The position numbers and the translations under genes are program-made. A DNA stretch of 64,000 bases from Tachypleus tridentatus (taxonomy: Eukaryota > Arthropoda > Merostomata > Xiphosura > Limulidae), in assembly GCF_004210375.1 (NCBI RefSeq), contig NC_134829.1:28102034-28166033 (forward strand), given 5' to 3'. Position 1 is the first letter of the stretch, and every line of letters begins with the position of its first letter. A model generated the notes under the pieces. The model saw nothing but the letters and a program-made list of their open reading frames with translations. It made no database searches and had not been told where the DNA came from. Positions 55,670 through 64,000 of the stretch are shown piece by piece.

Positions 55670-56140
55670 GAAACAGAAGTAACAATGTGAAAAGTAGAAA
55701 CAGAAGTAACAATGTGAGACGTATTGGGTGCATTTTACAGAAGTAACAATGTGAGACGTATTGGGTGCATTTTACAGAAGTAACAACGTGAGACGTATTG
55801 GGTGCATTTTACAGAAGTAACAACGTGAGACGTATTGGGTGCATTTTACAGAAGTAACAATGTGAGACGTATTGGGTGCACTTTGCTGAAGTAAGAATGT
55901 GAGACGTGTTGGGTGCATTTTACAGAAGTAACAACGTGAGACGTGTTGGGTGCATTTTACAGAAGTAACAACGTGAGACGTATTGGGTGCATTTTACAGA
56001 AGTAACAACGTGAGACGTATTGGGTGCATTTTACAGAAGTAACAACGTGAGACGTATTGGGTGCATTTTACAGAAGTAACAATGTGAGACGTATGGGGTG
56101 CATTTTACAGAAGTAACAATGTGAGACGTATTGGGTGCTT
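55670..56140. repeat. 37-bp minisatellite, about 12 units
   Basis: The unit is AGAAGTAACAACGTGAGACG plus TATTGGGTGCATTTTAC. The first unit is a variant (GTGAAAAGTAGAAAC) and internal units differ at AAC/AAT and TATT/TGTT. It grades into unique sequence after 56138. Confidence 0.95.
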
Positions 56141-56242
56141 ATAATACTTTAAATAATATATTATGAACGTAGCTATAAGTTTACTTGTAAAACGGTCTTT
56201 GAAACTTTGGGCTATCTGCTGTGTCCACCGTCGAGAATCCAA

Positions 56243-56505
56243 CCCGGATCACGGCGTGGTCAGATGGTCAGGGCACTCGATTCGAATCTCCTTTCCACCA
56301 AATATGCTCACCATTTTAGCCGTGAAGGCGTTATTATGTAACAATCAATTCTAGTATTCGTTGGTAAAAGAGTAGTCCAAGAGTTGGTGGTAGGTAGTGA
56401 TGACTAGCTGCTTTCCCTCTAGTCTTACACTGCTAAATTAGGGACGGCTAGCACAGATAGCCCTCGAGTAGCTTAGAGCGAAATTCAAAAACAAACAAAC
56501 AAACA
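56243..56505 (+). repeat. SINE-A adjoining a SINE-C fragment
   Basis: GGATCACGGCGTGGTCAGATGG (in blocks) opens a head that lacks the anticodon-to-B-box part. The body and tail are complete. A short SINE-C piece in reverse (GCTATCTGCTGTGTCCACCG) lies immediately before it. Confidence 0.92.
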
Positions 56506-56766
56506 CTAGAGTTAACAACAACAACAATATAGTAGTAGCCGTCATGAAAGTTAGAGATGGAGGAAGAGGTCTTGTGCACCTGACCCTTCTGGGTATCTAA
56601 AATTCAACATACCCAAATACCAACGAAAAAAAAAGCGAAAGCAAAGTTAACACTGTTCTACTCTAATCTAAGAGACTAAAAGAACTGTGTCTCTAATAGC
56701 AGATAGTGTGTATACTCTAGTCTCAGTGTTTTTAGTTTTTTAATATCCACTTTAGTTCCAAGCAAA
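56506..56766. other. Unassigned DNA
   Basis: Nothing recognised. Confidence 0.4.
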
Positions 56767-56927
56767 GATCGTAAAGTAAATCATGAGGCGAGTATCAGTT
56801 GTTAAAATACATACCGAAAGATCGTAAAGTAAATCTTGAGGCGACTATCAGTTGTTAAAATACATACCGAAAGATCGTAAAGTAAATCTTGAGGCGACTA
56901 TCAGTTGTTAAAATAATACCGAAAGCA
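56767..56927. repeat. 53-bp tandem repeat, three units
   Basis: The unit starts GATCGTAAAGTAAATC(A/T)TGAGG and ends ATACATACCGAAA. The last unit is shortened by two bases. Confidence 0.93.
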
Positions 56928-56978
56928 TTAAATTGTTGTCAGGAGATCTGGAACAGATTAGAACAATATAAACCGTAT

Positions 56979-57190
56979 TCAAGTCGTAAAAGTATGTGGG
57001 TCAACACTGCCTGGGTTATTTAGTGTAAACGCTGCGATCACGTGATTATCCAGCTTCCAGGTCCATACATAACCTGTCTTTCCACAGGTTTCCGCTCTCG
57101 TCAAAGATAAAGATGTTTGTGAATAACCAACTAGGACCACCTGAGGGCGTTGCCATAACACCGGCTGGGTCCGATTATCCTCAATCTTAA
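56979..57190 (-). CDS. Candidate terminal exon of an unknown gene
   Basis: The minus strand is open from 57398 to a TGA at 56979-56981. Only the last 70 or so codons, from about 57190, look coding. That part is clearly less AT-rich and reads TQPVLWQRPQVVLVGYSQTS, LSLTRAETCGKTGYVWTWKL and DNHVIAAFTLNNPGSVDPHT. The mix of Trp, Gly, Pro and alternating hydrophobics resembles a folded extracellular or beta-rich domain more than translated repeat DNA. I do not recognise the family. No convincing acceptor was found at the left edge (ATTAAGATTGAG). It could be a retrocopy or a piece of a transposon. Confidence 0.3.
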
Positions 57191-57577
57191 TGTCATAGAT
57201 ATAAAAGATTTGAGCATATACGCGCACAAAATGGCGTGTGATTAATCTTAAACATATATGCGTACAAGATGTGATTAGATAATTCTGTTTTGTAAAAGAC
57301 AACAGTACAAAAGGTACATTATTTTGACAAGAAACTGAATATTTCGTGTAAACTATTATAATGTAGTTAACAAAATTAAAGTTTAAATTAATTTCCATTT
57401 AAAAATAAAATCAGCATTCCAAGAAATGTATGACACACTGCCATTCAGATTCACTTTATATATATACATTAGGTCTTTCAGAAATACGTTCTTTGTTGTT
57501 TTCTTGCCTTAGCTTGAGAACCAACCGGAAGACGTACACATTACACTGTGTATATGCGATATCTACGCGTACACTAA
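57191..57577. other. Unassigned AT-rich DNA
   Basis: Nothing recognised; 57578-57588 is the left target duplication of the next SINE. Confidence 0.4.
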
Positions 57578-57588
57578 TGGTTGTTATG

Positions 57589-57862
57589 TTTGTTTGTTTG
57601 TTTTGGAATTTCGCACAAAGCTACTCGAGGGCTATCTGTACTAGCCGTCCCTAATTTAGCAGTGTAAGACTAGAGGGAAGGCAGCTAGTCATCACCACCC
57701 ACCGCCAACTCTTGGGCTACTCTTTTACCAACGAATAGTGGGATTGACCGTCACATTATAACGCCCCCACAGCTGGGAGGGCGAGCATGTTTGGCGGATG
57801 CGAACCTGCGACCCTCAGATTACGAGTCGCACGCCTTAACACGCTTGGCCATGCCGGGCCAC
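57589..57862 (-). repeat. SINE-A, GTGCG subfamily
   Basis: TTTGTTTGTTTGTTTTGG to TGGCCATGCCGGGCC. Perfect 11-bp duplication TGGTTGTTATG (57578-57588 and 57863-57873). A nine-base loss occurs after GTTTGGCG. Confidence 0.97.
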
Positions 57863-58084
57863 TGGTTGTTATGATCATTCACAGTTCAGGTTGATTAGGG
57901 ACCTACAGTATGAACGAGAGGGCTATTTTATATGTTTCTATTAAAACCAAGTGCTAAAAATTCAAGCCACATCCCCCAAAACGTAGAAAAAAGCCTAATC
58001 TTGCAAAAGACTTGATAACCTGATGGAAGTTTACTTCATATCATACACCATATACCAGGTACTAGTATTTCAATCTATCATATA

Positions 58085-59423
58085 CAGAAAAACCTGTTTA
58101 AGCCAGAAACTTTACAAGCCGGAAATATCAAAATTTTGCAGCATTATCTTGATATTTCTCTTGTCAAAGGCCCTCTATATGGCGGAACCTGCGTAACGCG
58201 GAAGGGAAACTATCTTTCACCTACCTTGTCTATCAACAAGTAGGATAAGAACCTGAGTAAAGCGGAAAAATTTCTTTTGATTAAATATTAATTTCTTATT
58301 TAATTAATAATTTCTTGTTTAATTAATAATTTGTTTAAATATTAATAAATTCTCGGACATTTTGTTACAGTAAGTATTGGTTAAATATATTCTGTTCTTT
58401 TTTCTGCCATCGTTATTTTTGCAGCTAAATTAAACAACAGAGTGGAACAAGAAAATAGGAATATTCTACTTTTCCTAGATAATCCAACGTGTCACCCAAA
58501 CTTCAACTTTCAAATGTTCGTTTTTGTCTTTCTACCTCCATGTACAACATCAGTTTTACAGCCACTAGATAATGGAATTACACATTGTATAAATTTGAAA
58601 TACAGAAAATTGATGCTTCAGCATATTATTACAAACATGGACGACTGTAAGAGAGCATCTGAAATGACCATGAAAACTGACATATTAGATGCAGTTGCAT
58701 TTTTAAGTCATTCAATCAAATGCGAAATAAAGTGCTTTCGAAACTGTGAATTTATTCTTGATAATGGCGAAGATTGTGAAGTTGTTTGTTATGACGATTC
58801 TAGTGAAATCCAAACTATGATTGAGAAGATTGATGCAGATGATTCTGTGAGCGCGGAAAGTTTTGTGAACGTTGACAAGAATGTTTTAACAGAAACAGAT
58901 GAAATTGATTTAAAATCTATCATAGAATCGCAAGATGGTAACAGTGTTAGAGATTCAGAAGATGAACAAAATGGAAAAGATAGTGAGGAAATATAAATCC
59001 CTACTTCATCGTAAGTGTTAAGTTATATTAACGCTATGAAACTGTATGCAAAAATGAAGGAGGAAAATGAACTTCATGGAAAGGCCGTAGAATTGGCGTT
59101 CACTTTTAACCGCATGAGAAAACCCATTAAAAAAATGAAACAGTTAAAATTGAACACTTTGTTCAAATAGATTTAAGATTTTGTGTACTTATGTATAGTT
59201 TGAATATCTATTTTTGTTCTTATTGTAATAAATACAGCAGAAACAGTATAATAACTTCATTCACAAACGTCTTGCTTCCATTGAGTCAAGCAAGTATAAT
59301 GTCCCGCTCAAAAATTATATATAATTAAGGAAATGCATGCTCACTATGTCTAAGCAGGAAAACCTGCTTGAGATGGAAATTTCATTCTGTCCCGTGCGAT
59401 TTTGCCATAGACAGGTTTAACTG
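58085..59423 (+). mobile_element. Tigger/pogo-type DNA transposon, internally shortened
   Basis: Left end CAGAAAAACCTGTTTAAGCC and right end the complement of CAGTTAAACCTGTCTATGGC, each flanked by TA (58083-58084 and 59424-59425). Short inverted ends with AAACCTGT and a TA target are typical of pogo/Tigger. The 1,339-bp element keeps only the C-terminal half of the transposase. Near the left end, extra CGGAA repeats (GCCGGAAATATC, GCGGAACCTGCGTAACGCGG) extend the subterminal region. Confidence 0.8.
58424..59170 (+). pseudogene. Tigger/pogo transposase, C-terminal part, with stops
   Basis: Coding sequence appears directly after TTATTTTTGCAG at 58423, which is either a splice acceptor or a deletion junction. 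It starts KLNNRVEQENRNILLFLDN, the region of the second catalytic Asp. The third Asp lies in TTSVLQPLDNGI, 29 residues after the second, as in the DDD catalytic set of pogo/Tigger enzymes. A basic/acidic C-terminal region follows, ending at TAA 58994-58996. The same frame resumes after two stops as YINAMKLYAKMKEENELHGK ... and ends KLNTLFK at TAG 59168-59170. The N-terminal CENP-B-type DNA-binding domains and the first catalytic Asp are missing, so the protein cannot be active. Confidence 0.82.
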
Positions 59424-59425
59424 TA

Positions 59426-60209
59426 TTTGGTTTCATGTTTCATTATGACTTTATAGTCAAATAATAACTTTACTATATAGTGGAAGTTCTTATACAAAAT
59501 AAATAATGTGTGGTAGTGGGGAGTGTTGTGGCTTTAATTTGTGGTCCAGAATAAGTTCTTGATATTTTGAAATAAACATTCTTATTTATATGTTTTATAC
59601 CCTTCACTCTTTATCTTTTAAATTTTAGCTTCTGTCGTCAGCAGAAGTATGTAGACACTTCCTCTGTAGAATATGTTTTACTTCTTTACAAACTCTTGCT
59701 GTTAACAGAAATGTTCTCTTTCTATCATATTTTGGGTAAGTGAAAAATGGAAACATTGTGACTTCAACCAAGCCTGATATCCTTTCTATTTGGGGACGCG
59801 AGAGTTTAACTCATATATCTTTTCACCTTATTGGTGATTAACTATGGATGTGGACAGTTGTGGATCTAACCTATTACCAGTTCTGTCCATCTTTTAAACT
59901 AACATCATCCAAAAGGGGCTAACCTTACCGTTTCAGGCACCACACAGTGACTGCGTTGAGACGTGCTATTTGACGAAGAGATTTGTGTTACAAGCCTGCA
60001 GGCTATTTGTTCTTCCTGCTTGAGTTAACCAAGTAACCACAGAAGTATTATTTCCGTGTAATTCGGGTAGTGATCCATGTATCATATTTTATTTTGTCAG
60101 GTCAATTGTAACTAATGGATGTGTTGTTAAAGGAGAATCTTTTCCAAATTTGTTAAACACAATAGGTATAATATTGTTTAAATGGAACTTAGGTAAAGTA
60201 GACGTGCAA
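59426..60209. other. Unassigned DNA
   Basis: Nothing recognised. Confidence 0.4.
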
Positions 60210-60321
60210 GTTTTAAAACTTTAATGAACTGTAACTGCCTGAGGAAGACCTAAGTATAGAAGCCGAAAGGTCGTCTCCAATCCACTCAACAAGTAGTTGC
60301 AGCTCATTAAAGTTCTAAAAC
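60210..60321. mobile_element. Small palindromic element related in layout to 3993-4163
   Basis: TTTTAAAACTTTAATGAACTG and its inverted partner CAGCTCATTAAAGTTCTAAAA form the arms. Between them is CCTGAGGAAGACC...GAAGCCGAAAGGTCG, again a CTGANGA...GAAA pair. Confidence 0.5.
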
Positions 60322-60794
60322 CCATTATATATAAAAACGTCTAAAGTAAACGAGAAATGTCAAAATTTAAATTTTCCGACAAACTTAAACACAATATAAA
60401 ATGTGTAAACATAATAAATGATATATCACGTGTTTGTACAGACATATAAGATGTAATACGAAGTTAAAGGTATTCAGAGTTAAAGATCATACGTAAAGCA
60501 AATAGAAATAAGAGTGCACTTGACATTGATATTGTATGCACAATAAATATTTTGCTTATTTATTTATATTGAGATTTAAACTGTCACCATTGTTGTGAGT
60601 ATACGTCATCCAACAATTAAAAATGTAAAACAGTAAACTAGGAATTATTCAATTCCTATAGTGCATATTAATACCAGAAAGAAACGACATTATAAAATAT
60701 TATTAACTAAACTATTTGAAACTTGGTTTGTGTTTCAGTGAACGCTCTCGAAGAAACTGTAAAGCGAAACATTGAGTATCTGATTAATTGGTTT
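60322..60794. other. Unassigned AT-rich DNA
   Basis: CTGTAAAGCGAAACATTGAG near 60758 echoes the GCGAAAC motif, without a partner arm. Confidence 0.35.
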
Positions 60795-61035
60795 GGTTTA
60801 GTTTGAATTTCGCGCAAAGCTACACGAAGACTATCTGCGTTAGCCATCCCTAATTTAGCAGTGTAAGACTAAATGGAAGGCAGCTAGTCATCATCACTCA
60901 CCGCCAACTCTTGGGCTACACTTTTATCAACGAATAATGGGATTGATCGTCACATTATAACGTCCCCACGGCTGAAAGGGCGAGCATGTTTAATGTGATA
61001 GGGATTCATACCCGCAACCTTCGGATGACGGTCTA
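60795..61035 (-). repeat. SINE-A, head truncated
   Basis: GTTTAGTTTGAATTTCGCGC to ACCTTCGGATGACGG; the A-box end is missing. Confidence 0.93.
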
Positions 61036-61681
61036 ATTAATTACAAGGAATATTTTGGTGTTATAAAGGCATTTATTTCTATTAGTAAACTAAGAAAGGT
61101 TTCAAGTAAGCTTTTTTTTACCCTTTGAACAACGACGTTAACCGTTAAAAAGCACTAAGCAATTAGATTTTGGTTTGTATTTTTGTTATGGTGACATTTA
61201 GATTGTTTACATTTTGTGTGTAAACTTGAAGTTGTATGAAAGTTGTTTATAGCAGTTATAAGATGCTCAGTTACGGATGAAAGTACGAAAAGCGATCGTT
61301 TACAATTATCTGCTACGTCTATTTAATACGATCAGTTATGTTTTTTTTTATTTTGGTTTTACTATTGGGGTTGAGCTGAATTTAAAATGTGGCATCTTTT
61401 CTTTTGGGATCTGTTACTCTAAACTAGTTTCGTTGTTCTGCTTGAAAATAAGAAATTTAAAATTGTATTAATCGTGTGTTTAAATTTGATGATATTTTTC
61501 TCCTGCGATCTATGAAATGTGAAGGTTCCCTCAACACTTCTTTCAGTGTATTCAGTGCTTTGTCTGGTACTATGATTTATTGATATAGCGATTCAACAGA
61601 TCCAGAAGAAATACAAGTAAGTGTCGTAATGTACAGATGGAACTGCACTTGACTTGAATGACAACTACGTTCTCACAAGGC
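61036..61681. other. Unassigned AT-rich DNA
   Basis: A 64-codon Phe/Tyr-rich frame at 61277-61471 is not supported. Confidence 0.4.
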
Positions 61682-61722
61682 AGAGGCGTCGGCAGGGTTT
61701 TGAAAGATTCGGGGCTCGGACC
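61682..61722. repeat. Fragment of the inverted-repeat element at 3717-3926
   Basis: GCAGAGGCGTCGGCAGGG and GAAAGATTCGGGGCTC match the complement of the element's right end. Confidence 0.5.
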
Positions 61723-62084
61723 CATATGAACGGAAATGTTGGGCGTTTCATTATGATATAGATAATGGTTTTGTATTCGTATTTTTCAAGACATCAACTG
61801 GGAATTTTACATACTGTCAAATAGAATTGGTTCACGGATCTCATATGCCAGCATCTAGTGAGGTCTCTGCCATATGGGCTAAACAGCTGTACCTATTTTT
61901 GAATTAATTACCAGAGCATAAACCTACGTGACCAGTATCATTCACTGCTCCAAAGGCTCCGTTCAGCTTTTTAAATCAAGCGACAAGATTCAATGATATT
62001 TTGATAACGCGTCCAGGACTGGAAGCGTAGAGCGTGTTTATTAGGATAGCATGCTGACGAGGAATCCACTTAAAGTAAATAAGA
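61723..62084. other. Unassigned DNA
   Basis: Nothing recognised. Confidence 0.4.
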
Positions 62085-62985
62085 GTATTCTTAAGGCGAC
62101 TGGTATGGGTATTAGCACTTTAATTAAAATAAAGTACAGAACAACGTTTCGACCTTCTTCGGTCATCTTCCGGTTAAGAAAGAGAGAGTTTGCAACTGAC
62201 CGTTACCGGGCTCATGCCTTAGGGACGGGAGTGTAAATGGGTACGGGATTGTAGGTGGCGTTGCAGTTAGGTTGTTAGGTTACTAATTAGTACAGGTATA
62301 AAGGTTTTCCTTTATATTGCTTTAATATTGGTTTTAGTTGCTTTATAAGGAGGCTTCTTTGATTTTGGGTTTGTTTATATTTGTTTCCCTACTTAATTTA
62401 TAAAATACAATGCAACAACTGCCACGATTTCTATACTGGAGAAACAAGCAGAAAAATGGAAACTAGATTCAAAGAACACAAAAAATACACCTTCACACAT
62501 TTTTGAACACTCCAAATCAAATAAACACAACATAACCATAGAAAACACCCAGATATTAAGTAGAGAAACAAATATGAAGAAACGCAAAATCAAATAAACC
62601 CTACTTATTCAGCAATTGAAACCAAAATTAAACCAATGTAAAGGAACACCTTTATACCTATACTAATTAATAACCTAACATCCACCTGCAACGTCACCTA
62701 CAATCCCGTACCCGTTTATACTCTTATCCCTAAGACATGTGTTTGGCAACGGTCACTTTCAAACTCTCTCTTTCTTAACCTGAAGATGATCCTGGAAGGT
62801 CGAAACGTTGTTCTTTCCTTATCAATAAAAGTGTTAATACCAATACCGGTCGTCCTGAGATACACGTTTACACTCTCGTCTCTAAGATATGCACCTGGCA
62901 ACGGTCACTTTCAAACTTTCTCTTTCTTAACCTGAATATGACCTAAGAAGGTCGAAACGTGGTTTTGTACTTTATTTTAATTATC
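62085..62985 (+). mobile_element. Penelope-like element remnant, foldback form
   Basis: A decayed GIY-YIG coding segment (62399-62664) sits between two inverted arms of about 260 bp, about 62090-62345 and 62590-62856. The arms carry the same sequence in opposite sense, including the last coding residues. The right arm is followed by a second, direct copy of the terminal part (about 62859-62985, from CACTCTCGTCTCTAAG to TACTTTATTTTAATTATC). Tandem and inverted terminal repeats are characteristic of Penelope-like retroelements. No reverse-transcriptase sequence is left. Confidence 0.7.
62399..62664 (+). pseudogene. GIY-YIG endonuclease segment of a Penelope-like element
   Basis: From 62399 the frame reads YKIQCNNCHDFYTGETSRKM and ETRFKEHKK. 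This contains the CxxC pair, the FYTGET block (the YIG half of GIY-YIG, with T for I) and the conserved Arg of the following helix. A one-base shift near 62487 leads into TPSHIFEHSKSNKHNITIEN and TQILSRETNMKKRKIK. A stop (TAA, 62594-62596) is followed by TLLIQQLKPKLNQCKGTPLY and the end at 62662-62664. In Penelope-like elements this domain follows the reverse transcriptase and nicks the target DNA. The 5' part of the protein is absent. The frameshift and stop make it inactive. Confidence 0.78.
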
Positions 62986-63721
62986 AGGATCGCATTTTAA
63001 GTCTTAAATACTTGTATCCGTGGCCTCGCGCAAACAACTAGACAAATAGGCCACGCCTATTACTGATTGTATTATTTAATTTCACTTAAATCGCGCACTT
63101 GGATGGCAAAGAAATATAGAGAGGCAATGAGACTGCACTATATACAACTTTATAGCGTGTTGACTTTAATTAAAAAATCTACAGTTTTATATTTACTTTT
63201 GTAACAGTAAAAATAGCATTAATGACCATCTTTGAAGTGACAATACAACACACTGTTTAGTCTAACACAAGAAACATTAAAGAAGCAATTGTGCTTATTA
63301 AATAGAAAAACACAAACAAACAATTAGTTTTCGTACGTTATCTGTCTTGCTAACAACATTTCGATACGACAAAGTATAGTGCAGCTACTCACGTTTTGTA
63401 AAAGCTTGTATTTGACCTAGATCCGAACTTCGAAATAGCAGAGCTTTAAAGACCAATCGTGATGACGGAAAATGAGTAGTAAGTGTAGCAAGCTGTTGAT
63501 AATTGGCTGAATAAATACACCTACCTTTATGGTCTTTTGAAGTTACTGTTATATTACAATAACTCTGGGTAAGATGCTTGTTGGTCAGCTGTAATATTTG
63601 TGTAGTTTTGAACATCGGAGATGATTATTTATTTGAAGGAAACATTTGTCTGAATGAGTTTAGTGTTATTCAAAATGACATTTTTAATGATTTACATATG
63701 ATAAAATTTCATATTAGAATT
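62986..63721. other. Unassigned AT-rich DNA
   Basis: Nothing recognised. Confidence 0.4.
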
Positions 63722-63809
63722 ATGAAGATGGAAAGCTTTGAATCTTTCGAAGAAAACGTAAATATGAAAACTAATTCATCAAGTCGAGAAAACTGCGTTA
63801 ATGAAACAG
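63722..63809 (+). CDS. Candidate coding exon with a strong donor site
   Basis: ATG at 63722 opens MKMESFESFEENVNMKTNSS and SRENCVNET, 29 codons rich in Ser, Glu and Asn. It ends exactly at ACAG followed by GTAAGAA (63810 onward), a near-consensus 5' splice site. The frame is also open further upstream to 63578. No promoter, acceptor or second exon can be identified before the window ends, and the product is not recognised. Confidence 0.25.
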
Positions 63810-63835
63810 GTAAGAAATTCATTCCATTTTGTTAG

Positions 63836-63940
63836 AAGTTTACTGACACATAAAGTGATAATATGCTTGTGGTTGACTGTAGGTTACTGCATATTAAAGT
63901 CGTTTGAACTTAATTTTTAAACTGTTAACGTGTTTGTTGT
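63836..63940. other. Unassigned DNA
   Basis: Short gap before the final SINE; nothing seen. Confidence 0.4.
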
Positions 63941-64000
63941 GAGACCCTTCGGTGGACTCAGCAGACAGCCCGATGTGGCTTTACAATAAGAAAACAAATA
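63941..64000 (+). repeat. SINE-B tail, cut by the window edge
   Basis: GACCCTTCGGTGGACTCAGC, GACAGCCCGATGTGGC and TTTACAATAAGAAAAC; the head is truncated. Confidence 0.88.

Noticed and set aside
55670..56140. CRISPR array
   Set aside because: The 37-bp units are head-to-tail with no unique spacers, and the genome is eukaryotic.
62051..62901. Pair of similar 61-codon proteins (62051-62236 plus, 62716-62901 minus)
   Set aside because: Their likeness follows from the inverted terminal repeats they are translated from; they are antisense to the Penelope-like element.
1..64000. Endogenous viral sequence or retroviral LTR element
   Set aside because: No gag-, pol- or capsid-like frame and no paired long direct terminal repeats were seen.

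Overview
The window looks like gene-poor, AT-rich animal DNA, most likely from an arthropod. The repeat families look like those I associate with horseshoe crabs (Xiphosura), but that attribution is recognition only and was not checked by search. No open reading frame is a convincing intact gene. There is no operon structure, no rRNA and no functional tRNA gene. Nearly everything that can be recognised is a mobile element or its debris, so the region is intergenic or a large intron. Four short stretches could be single exons of host genes (about 18.0, 24.8, 57.1 and 63.7 kb), all at low confidence.

The commonest repeats are three short tRNA-headed families, which I label SINE-A, SINE-B and SINE-C. 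SINE-A (about 270-290 bp, roughly 40 copies and fragments) has a tRNA-like head with an anticodon-loop position reading CGT, a long body, and a tail ending in an AAACAAAC run. SINE-B (about 120 bp, some 14 copies) has a head with a TAC anticodon-like loop and a CA-rich tail. SINE-C (about 120 bp, a dozen decayed copies) has a third head. All three share a 3' module (AGATAGCCC ... TAGCTTTG or TGGCTTTG), which suggests one partner LINE. Many copies keep 8-14 bp target-site duplications, and several are nested.

Layout. 0-5 kb: a 0.55 kb composite repeat (second copy at 35.2 kb), a 150-bp duplicated block, two small inverted-repeat elements and a 47-bp minisatellite. 5-22 kb: SINE-rich DNA with a 163-bp near-palindrome at 16.3 kb. 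22-29.2 kb: a DNA-transposon graveyard. It holds two oppositely oriented fragments of one repetitive protein family, a hAT end with a BED-type zinc-finger fragment, a THAP-like fragment, and a complete but dead Tc1 element (26552-28159). A heat-shock-element array with a TATA box sits directly upstream of the second protein fragment. 29-57 kb: SINEs, four minisatellite or tandem arrays and a hAT-type MITE at 54.3 kb. 57-64 kb: a candidate exon, a shortened Tigger/pogo element (58085-59423), and a foldback Penelope-like element remnant with a decayed GIY-YIG endonuclease segment (62.1-63.0 kb).

The two most interesting items are the heat-shock-type promoter attached to a mobile repeat (28818-28955), and the Penelope-like terminal repeats carrying a recurring CTGANGA...GAAA motif that resembles a hammerhead ribozyme core. 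Nothing here forms a cooperating pathway; relationships between features are those of insertion, nesting and decay.
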